Positions 33,103-41,684 of a stretch of 64,000 nt of DNA are shown one piece after another. This DNA comes from Porticoccaceae bacterium. GTDB lineage: Bacteria > Pseudomonadota > Gammaproteobacteria > Pseudomonadales > Porticoccaceae. The position numbers and the translations under genes are program-made. The notes below the pieces were generated by a model. That model saw nothing but the letters and a program-made list of their open reading frames with translations. It did no database searches and was not told the DNA's origin. The stretch is taken from the NCBI GenBank assembly GCA_902557735.1, contig CACEBC010000003.1, forward strand, positions 38,670 through 102,669. The letters are read 5' to 3'. The stretch's first letter is position 1. Each line of letters starts with the position of its first letter.

Positions 33103-33572
33103 TCGTTTCAATCCTTCGCCGTATGGGTTGCAAGTATGTTGACTAAACTACTGAAGACTGTCTTCAAATGCTACAAAATTAAAGTATCCTACTGTATCTA
33201 TTTTTTTATCTTTAAACTCAATTATTTATGAATATAATTTACTATATAAATTGTTTTAAATATCGTTTTTTGTTCATATAGTATCATTTTTTATTTATTA
33301 AATATCATTATCTGTGGTTAAAATAACCATATGATTTTTTAAAATATCGTTCAGTAAAAATATAATATCTCTTTTGCAATCGATCGATACTATAAAATTG
33401 CAATTTTTTCTTGTAACTATGTCGCATGCGCGTCACTAGCGGGTACAAAAACGAAATTTGTGGCATCCCCCATAAAGTCGGTTACAACACAATCTAGAAC
33501 CTTCTAGGGCTATGTTTCCATGGTATTTAGGATGTATGCTATCAATGTCTATATGAATCGACAGGTATAGCG
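33103..33572. other. Very AT-rich divergent region, 470 bp
   Basis: Lies between the leftward HTH gene and the rightward Sel1 gene. Holds the 21-bp iteron array (33240-33386) and an AAATTGCAATTT palindrome near 33396. No gene seen. Confidence 0.6.
33240..33386. repeat. 21-bp iteron array, six to seven units
   Basis: TATCGTT or TATCATT begins units at 33261, 33282, 33303 and 33345; weaker starts lie at 33240 (TACTATA), 33324 (TAACCAT) and 33366 (TATCTCT). All are exactly 21 bp apart, and several units end in TTAAA or TTAAAA. Twenty-one bp is two helical turns, as in plasmid iterons or regulator arrays. Read directly from the sequence; the function is inferred. Confidence 0.75.
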
Positions 33573-34385
33573 ATGAAAAACCTAATCACATTGATCTTTT
33601 CTTTGCTTGTTAGCTTTCAAAGCTTGGCAGAATTTAAACCTGATTTTGATAAAGGACTTGAGGCTTACAACTCTCGCGATTATGAAACAGCATTGCTTCA
33701 CTGGGTTACTTTGGCAAATGAAGGTAATGCAAGTGCTCAAACTAAATTGGGTGTAATGTATGACTATGGTCTAGGAGTGCTTGAAAACGGTAAGACTGCT
33801 GTTAAATGGTACACAAAGGCTGCTGAACAAGGTGATGTAAGGGCTCAAACCAATTTAGGTGTGATGTATGACTATGGTCTAGGAGTGCTTGAAAACAATA
33901 AAACGGCAGTTAAATGGTACACAAAAGCTGCTGAACAAGGTCATGCAGATGCTCAATACAATTTAGGGATGAAGTATGATAATGGCGAAGGAGTCCTTGA
34001 AAACGATAAAACTGCAGTGAAATGGTACACAAAGGCTGCTGAACAAGGGTTAGAAGGGGCCCAGTTCAGTTTAGGCTGGATGTATGACTATGGTCGTGGA
34101 GTGCTTGAAAACGATAAAACTGCAGTGAGATGGTACACAAAGGCTGCTGAGCAAGGTTTTGCAATGGCTCAATTCGAATTGGGCTTAAAGTATGCCCTTG
34201 GCGAAGGAGTCTTAACTAGCGATATCAAGGCTTATATGTGGTGGAACTTTGCCGGCTTTAATGGCGATAAAAAGGCAGCCACTAACAAAGACATCATCGC
34301 CAAAAGAATGACAAACGAACAAATAGCAAAGGCTCAGGAACTCTCTCAAAGGTGTCTTGATTCAGGCTACAAGGATTGTTCTTGA
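33573..34385 (+). CDS. Sel1-repeat exported protein
   Basis: 270 aa with a signal peptide (MKNLITLIFSLLVSFQSLA) and five to six Sel1-like (SLR) 36-residue repeats, each near AKWYTKAAEQG and LGxMYDYGxGV. Repeats are also alike at DNA level in 108-bp steps (about 33740-34170), so they expanded recently. SLR proteins act as periplasmic or surface interaction scaffolds. A family role here is unknown. ATG at 33573. Confidence 0.88.
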   Translation: MKNLITLIFSLLVSFQSLAEFKPDFDKGLEAYNSRDYETALLHWVTLANEGNASAQTKLGVMYDYGLGVLENGKTAVKWYTKAAEQGDVRAQTNLGVMYDYGLGVLENNKTAVKWYTKAAEQGHADAQYNLGMKYDNGEGVLENDKTAVKWYTKAAEQGLEGAQFSLGWMYDYGRGVLENDKTAVRWYTKAAEQGFAMAQFELGLKYALGEGVLTSDIKAYMWWNFAGFNGDKKAATNKDIIAKRMTNEQIAKAQELSQRCLDSGYKDCS

Positions 34386-34408
34386 TGACTACGAATTGAA
34401 AATGCTTA

Positions 34409-34780
34409 TCACTTGATATTCAGATCGATTATTTTGTCTGCTGGTCTTTGGCCCCAATCAACAGCAGGAAACGCTTGATTACAAAACCCTTCCACAATGT
34501 AAGCATTTTTGGATGTGATACTATGCACTACTTTGTTTTCAAACCAAACAACTGTATAGGTGTCTGCAGCAAACCCAGTTGAACAATACTGCCAGGCCTC
34601 TGATTCCCCGCTAAAACTCCTGTCACCCGGAACGCCCAACAATTCAAGTACTTTTTCCTTGCTGTCTCCAAAGTTGATCAACATAGTTTTTTCCCTGAGG
34701 TCAGATACCCTGCCTTGCGAAGAACATCCTGCCAAAGCCATGACAATGACGACCATTATCCATTGCTTAAATTGTCTCAT
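34409..34780 (-). CDS. Small lipoprotein, SmpA/OmlA-like
   Basis: 123 aa from ATG 34780 (MRQFKQWIMVVIVMALAGCS), with GGGGA upstream. The lipobox LAGC makes it a lipoprotein. The mature part (INFGDSKEKVLELLGVPGDR, then EAWQYC) recalls the SmpA/OmlA (BamE-like) fold. Could contribute to envelope changes by the element. Convergent with the Sel1 gene. Confidence 0.7.
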   Translation of the reverse strand: MRQFKQWIMVVIVMALAGCSSQGRVSDLREKTMLINFGDSKEKVLELLGVPGDRSFSGESEAWQYCSTGFAADTYTVVWFENKVVHSITSKNAYIVEGFCNQAFPAVDWGQRPADKIIDLNIK

Positions 34781-34860
34781 TCCAAATTCCCCACTAAAAT
34801 CAACCATTAGCATCACCATTTTTCAACATGATACATGAGGCAAATTTATTTGAAACTTTT

Positions 34861-36090
34861 CTAAGGCATATCCACGGTAACCCTAGTCCCAACACCCTCT
34901 AGATGCCTACTCCAAGTCTCTAACATCACATTTTTTGCCCACTCTTTATGTTGTTGTTGCACAGCTACAGCATCGTGAACAGGTAAACACACTATGTCTT
35001 CTTGAAGGCCTTGAACCATGACATCTTTCATGATTTGACCTTCGTAATTCTGAGCAAAAACTCCCCAGCCATTAAAGAGTTCTAAATTAGGAAATATCGT
35101 TTGTGTCGCCATATATATCCTATTGATGAATTCATCGTTGAATCCCTCTTTGTATAAAGCAGCCCTGCCCTTTTTTTCACTATCAGCACCCATGGCAATG
35201 GTTATAAATCGTTTAACGTGGTCTCTGGATGCGACACCAGCTTCATGACAAATATCTTCATAGGGCGTCTCCCCTGCATGTTCTTTGGCATTAAACGCTA
35301 GGTTTAACCTGAGATGATTGGCATTGAAATCAACTTCACAAATGGGTTTATTATCAATTAGCGTATTGATCCTAATTTTTGCTTTTCTATCAGGAAGATT
35401 TTGGAAAGGCGTAAATAATCTACCACCTTTAAATGCGTTGTATTTGTAGATTAGACGCACTGGTGCTTTAGATGCCCATTGGTGTCCTTTTAAAAATTCA
35501 TTAATAGCAATCATGTCACCAAGATCAGGATGATCCTCATCAAGTTTAAACATGATCTCTTTCCAGCTACTTTCGTCTTCATTAATCGTTAAATATGGTC
35601 CCTCAATGGATTGTTCTGTCTCCAAGGTATATTCCCAGAGTTGATTGGCTAAGGTTTTATATGGGAAGACTCTGGTTCTGCTGGGTTGACCTTTATATCG
35701 CTTACCTGGCAGTAATGTTATGAGTTGTTCTTGATGAAGATAATCAATGATAGGTTTAACACTGGAGTATTTGATTTCATAACGCTTCAACCAAATGTCT
35801 CTGCTGTACGCTGCCTTGTCAAAAGAAACCAAGAGCCAGTTATTCATTAACAAACAACGAGATAATGCCAAGAGTATCCATTGCCAATGTTGTCTGAATA
35901 CCTCCAGCTGTTTAGGACCCTTGTTCCCTCTGGTTTCCTGTACATATTTATCAATCAATAAAGAGAGTTTGTAGTGCAGTTTAGACTTTGGGTTTAACTG
36001 AAGAGGTACCAGAAAGGAATGATTTTCATAGGCATCTGAAGGCTGACCCAGACTAAGAAGTGCCTTTTGTATGTTATTTTGCTGGTTCAC
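34861..36090 (-). CDS. Putative replication protein: winged helix plus family-A-polymerase-like palm
   Basis: 409 aa. The first ~155 residues look like a replication-initiator winged helix (SSVKPIIDYLHQEQLITLLP, then SRTRVFPYKTL). The C-terminal part shows the order of polymerase-A/single-subunit-RNAP motifs: A, VDFNANHLRL (253-262, Asp254); B/O-helix-like, R289-x3-K293 ... G301; a GQIMKDVMVQ segment; C, VHDAV (371-375, His372-Asp373). It is far smaller than Pol I and has no nuclease domain. It adjoins an iteron-like region and the integrase. Role as element replicase or primase is inferred from motifs alone. Confidence 0.5.
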   Translation of the reverse strand: MNQQNNIQKALLSLGQPSDAYENHSFLVPLQLNPKSKLHYKLSLLIDKYVQETRGNKGPKQLEVFRQHWQWILLALSRCLLMNNWLLVSFDKAAYSRDIWLKRYEIKYSSVKPIIDYLHQEQLITLLPGKRYKGQPSRTRVFPYKTLANQLWEYTLETEQSIEGPYLTINEDESSWKEIMFKLDEDHPDLGDMIAINEFLKGHQWASKAPVRLIYKYNAFKGGRLFTPFQNLPDRKAKIRINTLIDNKPICEVDFNANHLRLNLAFNAKEHAGETPYEDICHEAGVASRDHVKRFITIAMGADSEKKGRAALYKEGFNDEFINRIYMATQTIFPNLELFNGWGVFAQNYEGQIMKDVMVQGLQEDIVCLPVHDAVAVQQQHKEWAKNVMLETWSRHLEGVGTRVTVDMP

Positions 36091-36134
36091 AAGAATGGTA
36101 TGTATAGGGCTTAGGTGGTGTCATTGATTCTCTT

Positions 36135-36328
36135 GGGTATTCCTTAGGTATATCTATTTATTATTTATTATAGTTAATACCTAAAGAATTCCTAAGGTAT
36201 TACTTTTTAATTTATTTATTAGTTATTTACTTAGGTTTGCTGGATAACTCTAACAGCAAACCCATTTCAGTTCCTATTATTAAAAGACAATAAATCAACT
36301 AATTAAATCAATTATTAGGTATCCTAAG
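36135..36328. repeat. Iteron-like TTAGGTAT motifs in AT-rich DNA (candidate origin)
   Basis: CCTTAGGTAT (36142-36151), inverted ATACCTAA (36177-36184), CCTAAGGTAT (36191-36200), TTAGGTTTG (36231-36239) and TTAGGTATCCTAAGG (36314-36328) lie in AT-rich DNA between the polymerase-like gene and the integrase gene. Spacing is irregular. Plausible initiator binding sites. Confidence 0.5.
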
Positions 36329-36346
36329 GCACACATTTTTCTCTGC

Positions 36347-38017
36347 TCAAAAATCAGGGAACTGCAATTTATGCAGTGCCTCATGAAGCCTTTTCAAAGA
36401 GAAACCACTGCCATAATCTGAACCAACAGTACCAGTGCTTCTTCCCACAAAATTCTCTGCTAATTCGTCTGATTCACCACTCTCTCTGAAAAGATCTTTA
36501 ATATTATGTCTAAAAGAGTGGAAGCTAGTTTTAGCGGTTTTAATGCCAATCTTTTTCATATAACGGCCAAACCATTTTGAGAAGTTACTTGAGTAGGTTT
36601 CGTCATTTGAAAGTGCAGCATCAGGAAACAGCCTTTTAGAATTTCCTTCCCCTTTTCTTCTCTCTAAAAACGCTAGAAGACCTAGGTCAATAAGTTTGTT
36701 ATGAATGGGCACAGAACGGTAAGCCTTTGCGCTCTTTAGTAATTGATCATCATGGTGTTTGTTCACAGCAAAGCACCAGATTCCATCACGTTCACGAATT
36801 TCCTCCAAATACAGCTGAAGAATTTCCTGCATTCTCATACCTGTAAATAGAGCAATCAAAGGAACCCAGTATTTATGAGAATCTATGGGAATTAAATCAC
36901 CTGGTCGATGGCAACTAGGAATGGATTTACAACCTGTGTAAAGGGGAGATCTGAGAAAAGTCGACAACTGCTCCCTGCTAAATGAATACCGTTTGTCCCG
37001 CTGATTTTTTTTAGCCAGTTTTGTGTTTGACCGCCCTTTAAATACATTGGCACCGTCATAATCCAGTTCTTTTATGGCGAAGTTATATAGGCTACTCAAA
37101 CATTGGAGGTATTTATTTATCGTAGTGGTGCTGAGGGTTTTGCAGTTATCACCCTTTGCTGCAGATACAGCTTTGGAAGGCGATAAATTAGGAAATAACT
37201 TTTTAGCATTGGTAGGCACTTGCTGAAGATGCTCTTTGTAACTTCTTGTGTCTGAAGCGCTGACAGACTCAAGTGTTCTGTCATGCTTGGTTTTACCATC
37301 AAGTTCACAAGCATAGTCCAGAAAATAGGTAAGCTGTGCTAACTGACTATCTTGCTGCTTCTTACTCCAGCTTGTCTCATTGTCCTTGAAGTATTTCTGG
37401 ATCACTAGTTGGAATGTCAGTCCTATCTCCTCTTCAGAAGCTATTTCAGTTGTTCCAAAGTTTAACCTAGGATTTTCAAGGTCTCCCTTCACTATAATTT
37501 CTGCATTCGTATAGGCTTCTGCCAGTCCTTTCAATGCGGCTCTGCAAAGTTGTTTATAAGCTGCGGACGATTCATCAAGAGTGACATGGTGCGATTTAAG
37601 TAGGCCGTTGACCTGAGGTTTTACAGTATCCAAACGGCTATGCTTTAGGTTCGCCAAAGCCTCATTACGAAAAGTTTGTGCGTGAAAAGCTTCTAACTCT
37701 ACTTCGTCATTGGTTCTGTCATCAAAACTCTCAAGAGCCTCTTTGAGCAAAGGTTTGGTATTGGTCTCGATAACGTGATCAGAAACTAACTGCATATCTT
37801 GCTGAGACAGTAGATCAAGTCCATTACGTATCTTTGTAAATAATGAATCCAAAGTCTCAGCCATTTCCAGAGCAGCCTTTCTAGCAGTTTTTATATTTTT
37901 GGTTTCTAAAGAGCGTACCACTTCAAACTTGCCAAGGATAGATCTGAGATTTAAAGGCACAACACGCCTAAAATAGAAGACGCCATTACGGCAAATCAAG
38001 TAAGGAAAAGTATTCAT
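36347..38017 (-). CDS. Tyrosine recombinase/integrase, DUF6538-type
   Basis: 556 aa. It opens with a DUF6538-like N-terminal domain (YLICRNGVFYFRRVVPLNLR, residues ~5-24), then a SAM-like core-binding domain, then the catalytic domain: first Arg in TGMRMQE (~393), Lys in KSAKAYRSVPIH, HSFRH as the HxxR box, and the nucleophile Tyr in GSDYGSG (~535). The set is complete, so it should be active. It starts 98 bp from the selC 3' end, reads away from it, and is presumed to recombine the 27-bp selC repeats. No excisionase is visible nearby. Confidence 0.93.
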   Translation of the reverse strand: MNTFPYLICRNGVFYFRRVVPLNLRSILGKFEVVRSLETKNIKTARKAALEMAETLDSLFTKIRNGLDLLSQQDMQLVSDHVIETNTKPLLKEALESFDDRTNDEVELEAFHAQTFRNEALANLKHSRLDTVKPQVNGLLKSHHVTLDESSAAYKQLCRAALKGLAEAYTNAEIIVKGDLENPRLNFGTTEIASEEEIGLTFQLVIQKYFKDNETSWSKKQQDSQLAQLTYFLDYACELDGKTKHDRTLESVSASDTRSYKEHLQQVPTNAKKLFPNLSPSKAVSAAKGDNCKTLSTTTINKYLQCLSSLYNFAIKELDYDGANVFKGRSNTKLAKKNQRDKRYSFSREQLSTFLRSPLYTGCKSIPSCHRPGDLIPIDSHKYWVPLIALFTGMRMQEILQLYLEEIRERDGIWCFAVNKHHDDQLLKSAKAYRSVPIHNKLIDLGLLAFLERRKGEGNSKRLFPDAALSNDETYSSNFSKWFGRYMKKIGIKTAKTSFHSFRHNIKDLFRESGESDELAENFVGRSTGTVGSDYGSGFSLKRLHEALHKLQFPDF

Positions 38018-38019
38018 AA

Positions 38020-38041
38020 TGTAGCACCAAATGTAGCAAAA
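38020..38041. repeat. Possible integrase arm sites (proximal end)
   Basis: AATGTAGCACCAAATGTAGCA, a doubled TGTAGCA just before the integrase start, similar to the element at 29638-29662 at the other end. Confidence 0.45.
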
Positions 38042-38114
38042 TGGTGAATTTCACTACTACTTGGCAAATGACAATCAATATAACCAATTGATTTTACTGA
38101 TAATGTATAAAATA

Positions 38115-38207
38115 TGGCGGAAGAGGTAGGAGTCGAACCCACCAGACGCTATGAAGCGCCTCACTGGTTTTGAAGACCAGGCATCCCACCGGGGACGTTA
38201 CTCTTCC
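38115..38207 (-). tRNA. selC: tRNA-Sec (UCA anticodon)
   Basis: A 93-nt tRNA on the minus strand: 5' GGAAGAGTAACG, anticodon arm CTGGTCTTCAAAACCAG with UCA, a long extra arm (GAGGCGCTTCATAGCGTC), T arm with GTTCGACT, acceptor strand CTCTTCC, G discriminator and encoded CCA. Long variable arm and UCA anticodon are diagnostic. Seven acceptor pairs are clear; bacterial tRNA-Sec usually has eight. It delivers selenocysteine at UGA. Its first 10 nt overlap the 3' end of selB, and its last 27 nt are the att core of the neighbouring element. Confidence 0.96.
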
Positions 38208-40144
38208 GTATCATGCTTTATATTGAGAAGTTTCGCGGGCAGAGCGCGATCTATCACAGTTCGATAGTTACCTTTTCGAAGGGTAAACCGAATGACATCA
38301 AAGTATTCCAATAACTCGACTGTAAGATTCCTACCAATTCCAATATGTTTTTTAACATCAACAACTGAGAATTTGGGCACTCTAGCAGACAGGGCACTTA
38401 TCGATTGGGCCAGATTGCTCAGCGTTTCATTAGAAACAAAGCGTCGCTTACCAAAAGCATGTAGTCTATCTTTTTTTACCAGCGACCAAAGAGCAAGTTC
38501 CAAGTCTCGATGTGAAAGTGCTTCATCTGCTTTTAGATCTGATAGAGACACTATCTTTACACCGTAATCCTGAATGTACGCCTCGACTAAGTGTTCAAAT
38601 TTATCCTGTGTTACTTCGCTCGTTGGTTTGAACGCCGAAAGGCTCACCTTACCGCTTTTTCTTTTTATCATGCCTTCTCTGACAAGGTCAGAAAACCTGT
38701 TGTCAATGAGTTCTTGTCTATATTGTGTGCGCAGTTGAGTCATCAATGTATCCGAATCAACACCCTCCTTGCTTGGGTTCGAATCATGCCAAATTCTCAA
38801 GAAATCAATTATTGATCGATCAACTTTGTCACATGTTTTTTTAGAAACCAAGTAATCCTCGAACTGAACCAAAATTTGAGTGCTTTCATCATTATTGAAA
38901 GTGCTATCGATCAAAGTTTGGATCTCGTCGTCTCTCATATTCCAAAGGCTTCTGAATTTATTTAGATTCAACAACCCCCCTTCTCCAACTAACTTATGTC
39001 TTAAATAACTTGCTGGTGATCCAGATTCAAGAACTTGAAGATGCCGAATGAGCGTCGCATCATTTCTTTTAACCTTTTCCGCAAGTGGGTTTAAAATAAC
39101 TCCTCCACCCAAGAGTATGGATTCACTGTCATCGCGCAAAATAAATGCATCACCGCAGTGGCAAACAATTTTTTCCGAAACAATAATTTGCACAAAAATC
39201 TCGTCTCCAGCTTTCAGCTGATTTCCTACTTTCCCTCTCTCAATAATATACAAATTAGCCGACTCGCGTTTCGCACCCAAGTAAAGTTTTACCCGCGCAA
39301 AATGTTTGATTGGAAATTTTATGGAGTTTGAAATCGTTAACTTGGCATCGCATCGTTTTGTAACTAACGCAATCTCTTTCGCTGTGAGCCAGTCACCCCT
39401 GTCAATTTTTGCGTTGTCAATCCCGACTAGATTAAATGCGCAGCGTTGTCCAGCTCGGCCAATGGTTACTTTTTTGTCTTGAGCATGTATTGATCTGACT
39501 TTAACTGGCAGCTCCTTCGGCATTAGTTGCAGTGCATCTCCCTCGGATATACTCCCCGAGATCACCGTTCCAGTCACAACACAACCAATTCCTTTCAACT
39601 TGAAAGAGCGATCTATCGATAGACGAAAATAACCCGAGTCAGACTTTGCTTGATGAGTTTTTGCTTTTAATGACAAGTAATCTTTTAGAGGAATTATGCC
39701 CCTTGCATTTATATTATCGACAAGAAAAACGGGGCAAGACTCCTCCAATAGTTCCAATATCTGGGTGGCAACTTCACTAGCTCGATGCTCTGGTACACGA
39801 TCGGTTTTTGTAACTGCCAAAACATAACTTCGAATTCCCAATAACCTTAAGACTTCGATATGTTCAACAGTCTGAGGCATGACTCCATCATCCGCTGCCA
39901 CAACAATCAGAGCTAAATCGATGCAACTAACACCGGCGATCATAGTATTTATAAAACGCCTGTGACCAGGCACATCGATAAAGCCTATCACACAACCATC
40001 AGTGACTTGTTGGAAAGCATAACCAAGGTTAATCGATAAACCTCTCTTTTTCTCCTCAGCTAATCGGTCAGTATCTATACCCGTTATTTGTTTAATAATA
40101 GAGGTTTTCCCATGGTCAACATGCCCCGCAGTAGCAACTATCAA
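38198..40144 (-). CDS. selB: Selenocysteine-specific elongation factor SelB
   Basis: 648 aa. The GTPase domain opens MIVATAGHVDHGKTSIIKQI with DVPGHRRF and TKTD (G1-G4 boxes); EF-Tu-like domains II/III follow, then four C-terminal winged helices (about 400-648) that bind the SECIS hairpin. Full length. It overlaps selA by 4 nt (ATGA-type junction), and its TAA stop lies inside the selC gene, so selA-selB-selC form one unit. It brings Sec-tRNA to UGA codons. Confidence 0.96.
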   Translation of the reverse strand: MIVATAGHVDHGKTSIIKQITGIDTDRLAEEKKRGLSINLGYAFQQVTDGCVIGFIDVPGHRRFINTMIAGVSCIDLALIVVAADDGVMPQTVEHIEVLRLLGIRSYVLAVTKTDRVPEHRASEVATQILELLEESCPVFLVDNINARGIIPLKDYLSLKAKTHQAKSDSGYFRLSIDRSFKLKGIGCVVTGTVISGSISEGDALQLMPKELPVKVRSIHAQDKKVTIGRAGQRCAFNLVGIDNAKIDRGDWLTAKEIALVTKRCDAKLTISNSIKFPIKHFARVKLYLGAKRESANLYIIERGKVGNQLKAGDEIFVQIIVSEKIVCHCGDAFILRDDSESILLGGGVILNPLAEKVKRNDATLIRHLQVLESGSPASYLRHKLVGEGGLLNLNKFRSLWNMRDDEIQTLIDSTFNNDESTQILVQFEDYLVSKKTCDKVDRSIIDFLRIWHDSNPSKEGVDSDTLMTQLRTQYRQELIDNRFSDLVREGMIKRKSGKVSLSAFKPTSEVTQDKFEHLVEAYIQDYGVKIVSLSDLKADEALSHRDLELALWSLVKKDRLHAFGKRRFVSNETLSNLAQSISALSARVPKFSVVDVKKHIGIGRNLTVELLEYFDVIRFTLRKGNYRTVIDRALPAKLLNIKHDTEE

Positions 40145-41547
40145 TTGAGTAAGTCCTTCAAATCTGAGAGTTGGTCGAGGAAAAGAGACTCACAATCAAG
40201 GCAACGCAAGTCAAGCTGGAAAATGCCGCCTGAGATTCGGCCAATGACTGGATATGGAAGTTCTCGCATAGCCTCAGCCAAGCGTCTAAGCAGCTTGTCA
40301 TTGTCGGCGGTTACCTGTATGCCGAAACTTGGCAGGCTCTTTATCGGCATAGCGCCACTGCCAATCTGGCTCGCACAACCAACCGCTTTCACATTATAAG
40401 TTGCAGGCAGTGCTGCCGATAATTTTGGAGAAATCCTTCCAGCTTGAAATTTAATATCGTCTTGATCTCTGGTCAAATATTTTAAAGTCGGTAAATCGCT
40501 AGATAATTTATCGGGGTGCCGATAGAGCTTTAAGACTTCTGTTAACGCTGCAAGCGTCATTTTATCAATTCGCAACGCTCTCTTAATTGGATTCTTACGA
40601 ATCTGATTTATCAGGTCCGCTCGGCCAGCAATAATGCCGCACTGTGGTCCTCCTAATAACTTGTCACCACTAAACGTTATAATATCGGCTCCACTTTGGA
40701 GCGACATCATTGCCGTTGGTTCTCTAGGCAGCCCATAGCGGCCCAAGTCAAGCAGGTTTCCGCTACCCATATCTACCACAAAGGGAATGTCATACCTCTT
40801 TGCTAGCGCTGAAAGCTTTGCCTCCGGTACATTCTGCGAGAATCCCTCAATCCTATAGTTACTAGGATATATCTTGATGATTAAACCGGTTCTTTTGTTG
40901 ATAGCCAACTCGAAATCTGTGAGGTGTGTCCGATTTGTCGCCCCGACTTCAACCAAAGTACAGCCCGAACGCTCTATAATGTCAGCAATGCGGAATGAAT
41001 CGCCGATTTCAACCATTTCCCCACGCGAGAGCGGTACCTCTTTATTATTTGCCAATGTATTCAAAGTGAGCAAAATAGCAGCTGCGTTGTTGTTTACAGC
41101 AGTCGCCGCCTCGGCTCCTGTAAGTTCACAAATCAGCTCCTCGACTAGCTTTTCTCGATTACCGCGCTTCCCAGATGACAAGTCATACTCCAAGTTAACT
41201 GGACCGCCGGCCACTTGCAGAACCGCTGTGAGCGCATTTTGTGGCAGGATTGCGCGTCCAAGATTAGTATGCAAAACAATACCCGTCAGATTTATTATTG
41301 GGCGCAACGCGGATGCCTGCTCATTTAATGAGAGTGCAACTCTTACAGCTTCAACAATTCCGTCAACCGACAGTTGCTCACTATCTTTAGCGGCAGCATT
41401 TTTTCGCAATTCAGCCAACGCCGTCTTAATTTGGGAACTTACCTTTGATCGACCCCACTGTTTGATGAGATCGGAGGCACTGCCCAAAACCCGATCGACG
41501 GATGGAAGCCGGCGCCGTTCGTCTGGCTCTATAAGAAAATCGCGCAT
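40141..41547 (-). CDS. selA: L-seryl-tRNA(Sec) selenium transferase
   Basis: 468 aa, PLP-dependent SelA that converts Ser-tRNA(Sec) to Sec-tRNA(Sec) using selenophosphate. N-terminal tRNA-binding helices (LPSVDRVL), NLTGIVLHTNLGRA and the PLP-lysine motif TFSGDKLLGGPQ (Lys near 294) are all present. Full length. First of selA-selB-selC. selD, needed for selenophosphate, is not in the window. Confidence 0.96.
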   Translation of the reverse strand: MRDFLIEPDERRRLPSVDRVLGSASDLIKQWGRSKVSSQIKTALAELRKNAAAKDSEQLSVDGIVEAVRVALSLNEQASALRPIINLTGIVLHTNLGRAILPQNALTAVLQVAGGPVNLEYDLSSGKRGNREKLVEELICELTGAEAATAVNNNAAAILLTLNTLANNKEVPLSRGEMVEIGDSFRIADIIERSGCTLVEVGATNRTHLTDFELAINKRTGLIIKIYPSNYRIEGFSQNVPEAKLSALAKRYDIPFVVDMGSGNLLDLGRYGLPREPTAMMSLQSGADIITFSGDKLLGGPQCGIIAGRADLINQIRKNPIKRALRIDKMTLAALTEVLKLYRHPDKLSSDLPTLKYLTRDQDDIKFQAGRISPKLSAALPATYNVKAVGCASQIGSGAMPIKSLPSFGIQVTADNDKLLRRLAEAMRELPYPVIGRISGGIFQLDLRCLDCESLFLDQLSDLKDLLN

Positions 41548-41684
41548 TCTAATTTTTTCAGTTTACTTAAGCTCTAAATCTTTTCCGACAGGGCAATCAA
41601 TCTCCAAGCTTATTCCAATTTTCCAACCCAGTTAAAGCTGACTCGAACCATATGACAATCACCAAGTAGCCAAACTAAATTTCT

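Larger units (their letters stand above)
29548..38141. mobile_element. Integrative element in selC (8.6 kb)
   Basis: Bounded by identical 27-bp selC 3'-end repeats, with a tyrosine integrase gene starting 98 bp from the intact tRNA end. Cargo from selC outward: integrase, iteron-like AT-rich region, wHTH-polymerase-like protein, lipoprotein, Sel1 protein, 21-bp iteron array, HTH protein, HNH nuclease and split helicase. No transposase, relaxase or phage structural gene is seen, so it resembles a satellite or integrative plasmid-like element rather than a prophage. Mobility is inferred. Confidence 0.85.

Noticed and set aside
33240..33386. CRISPR array
   Set aside because: Period is only 21 bp with no conserved repeat/variable spacer structure, and no cas genes are present.
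29548..38141. Prophage
   Set aside because: Integrase present, but no capsid, terminase, tail or lysis genes; better described as an integrative satellite-like element.
7307..38207. Insertion sequences or transposons
   Set aside because: No transposase and no terminal inverted repeats found; the R repeats are all in one orientation and tied to selC fragments.
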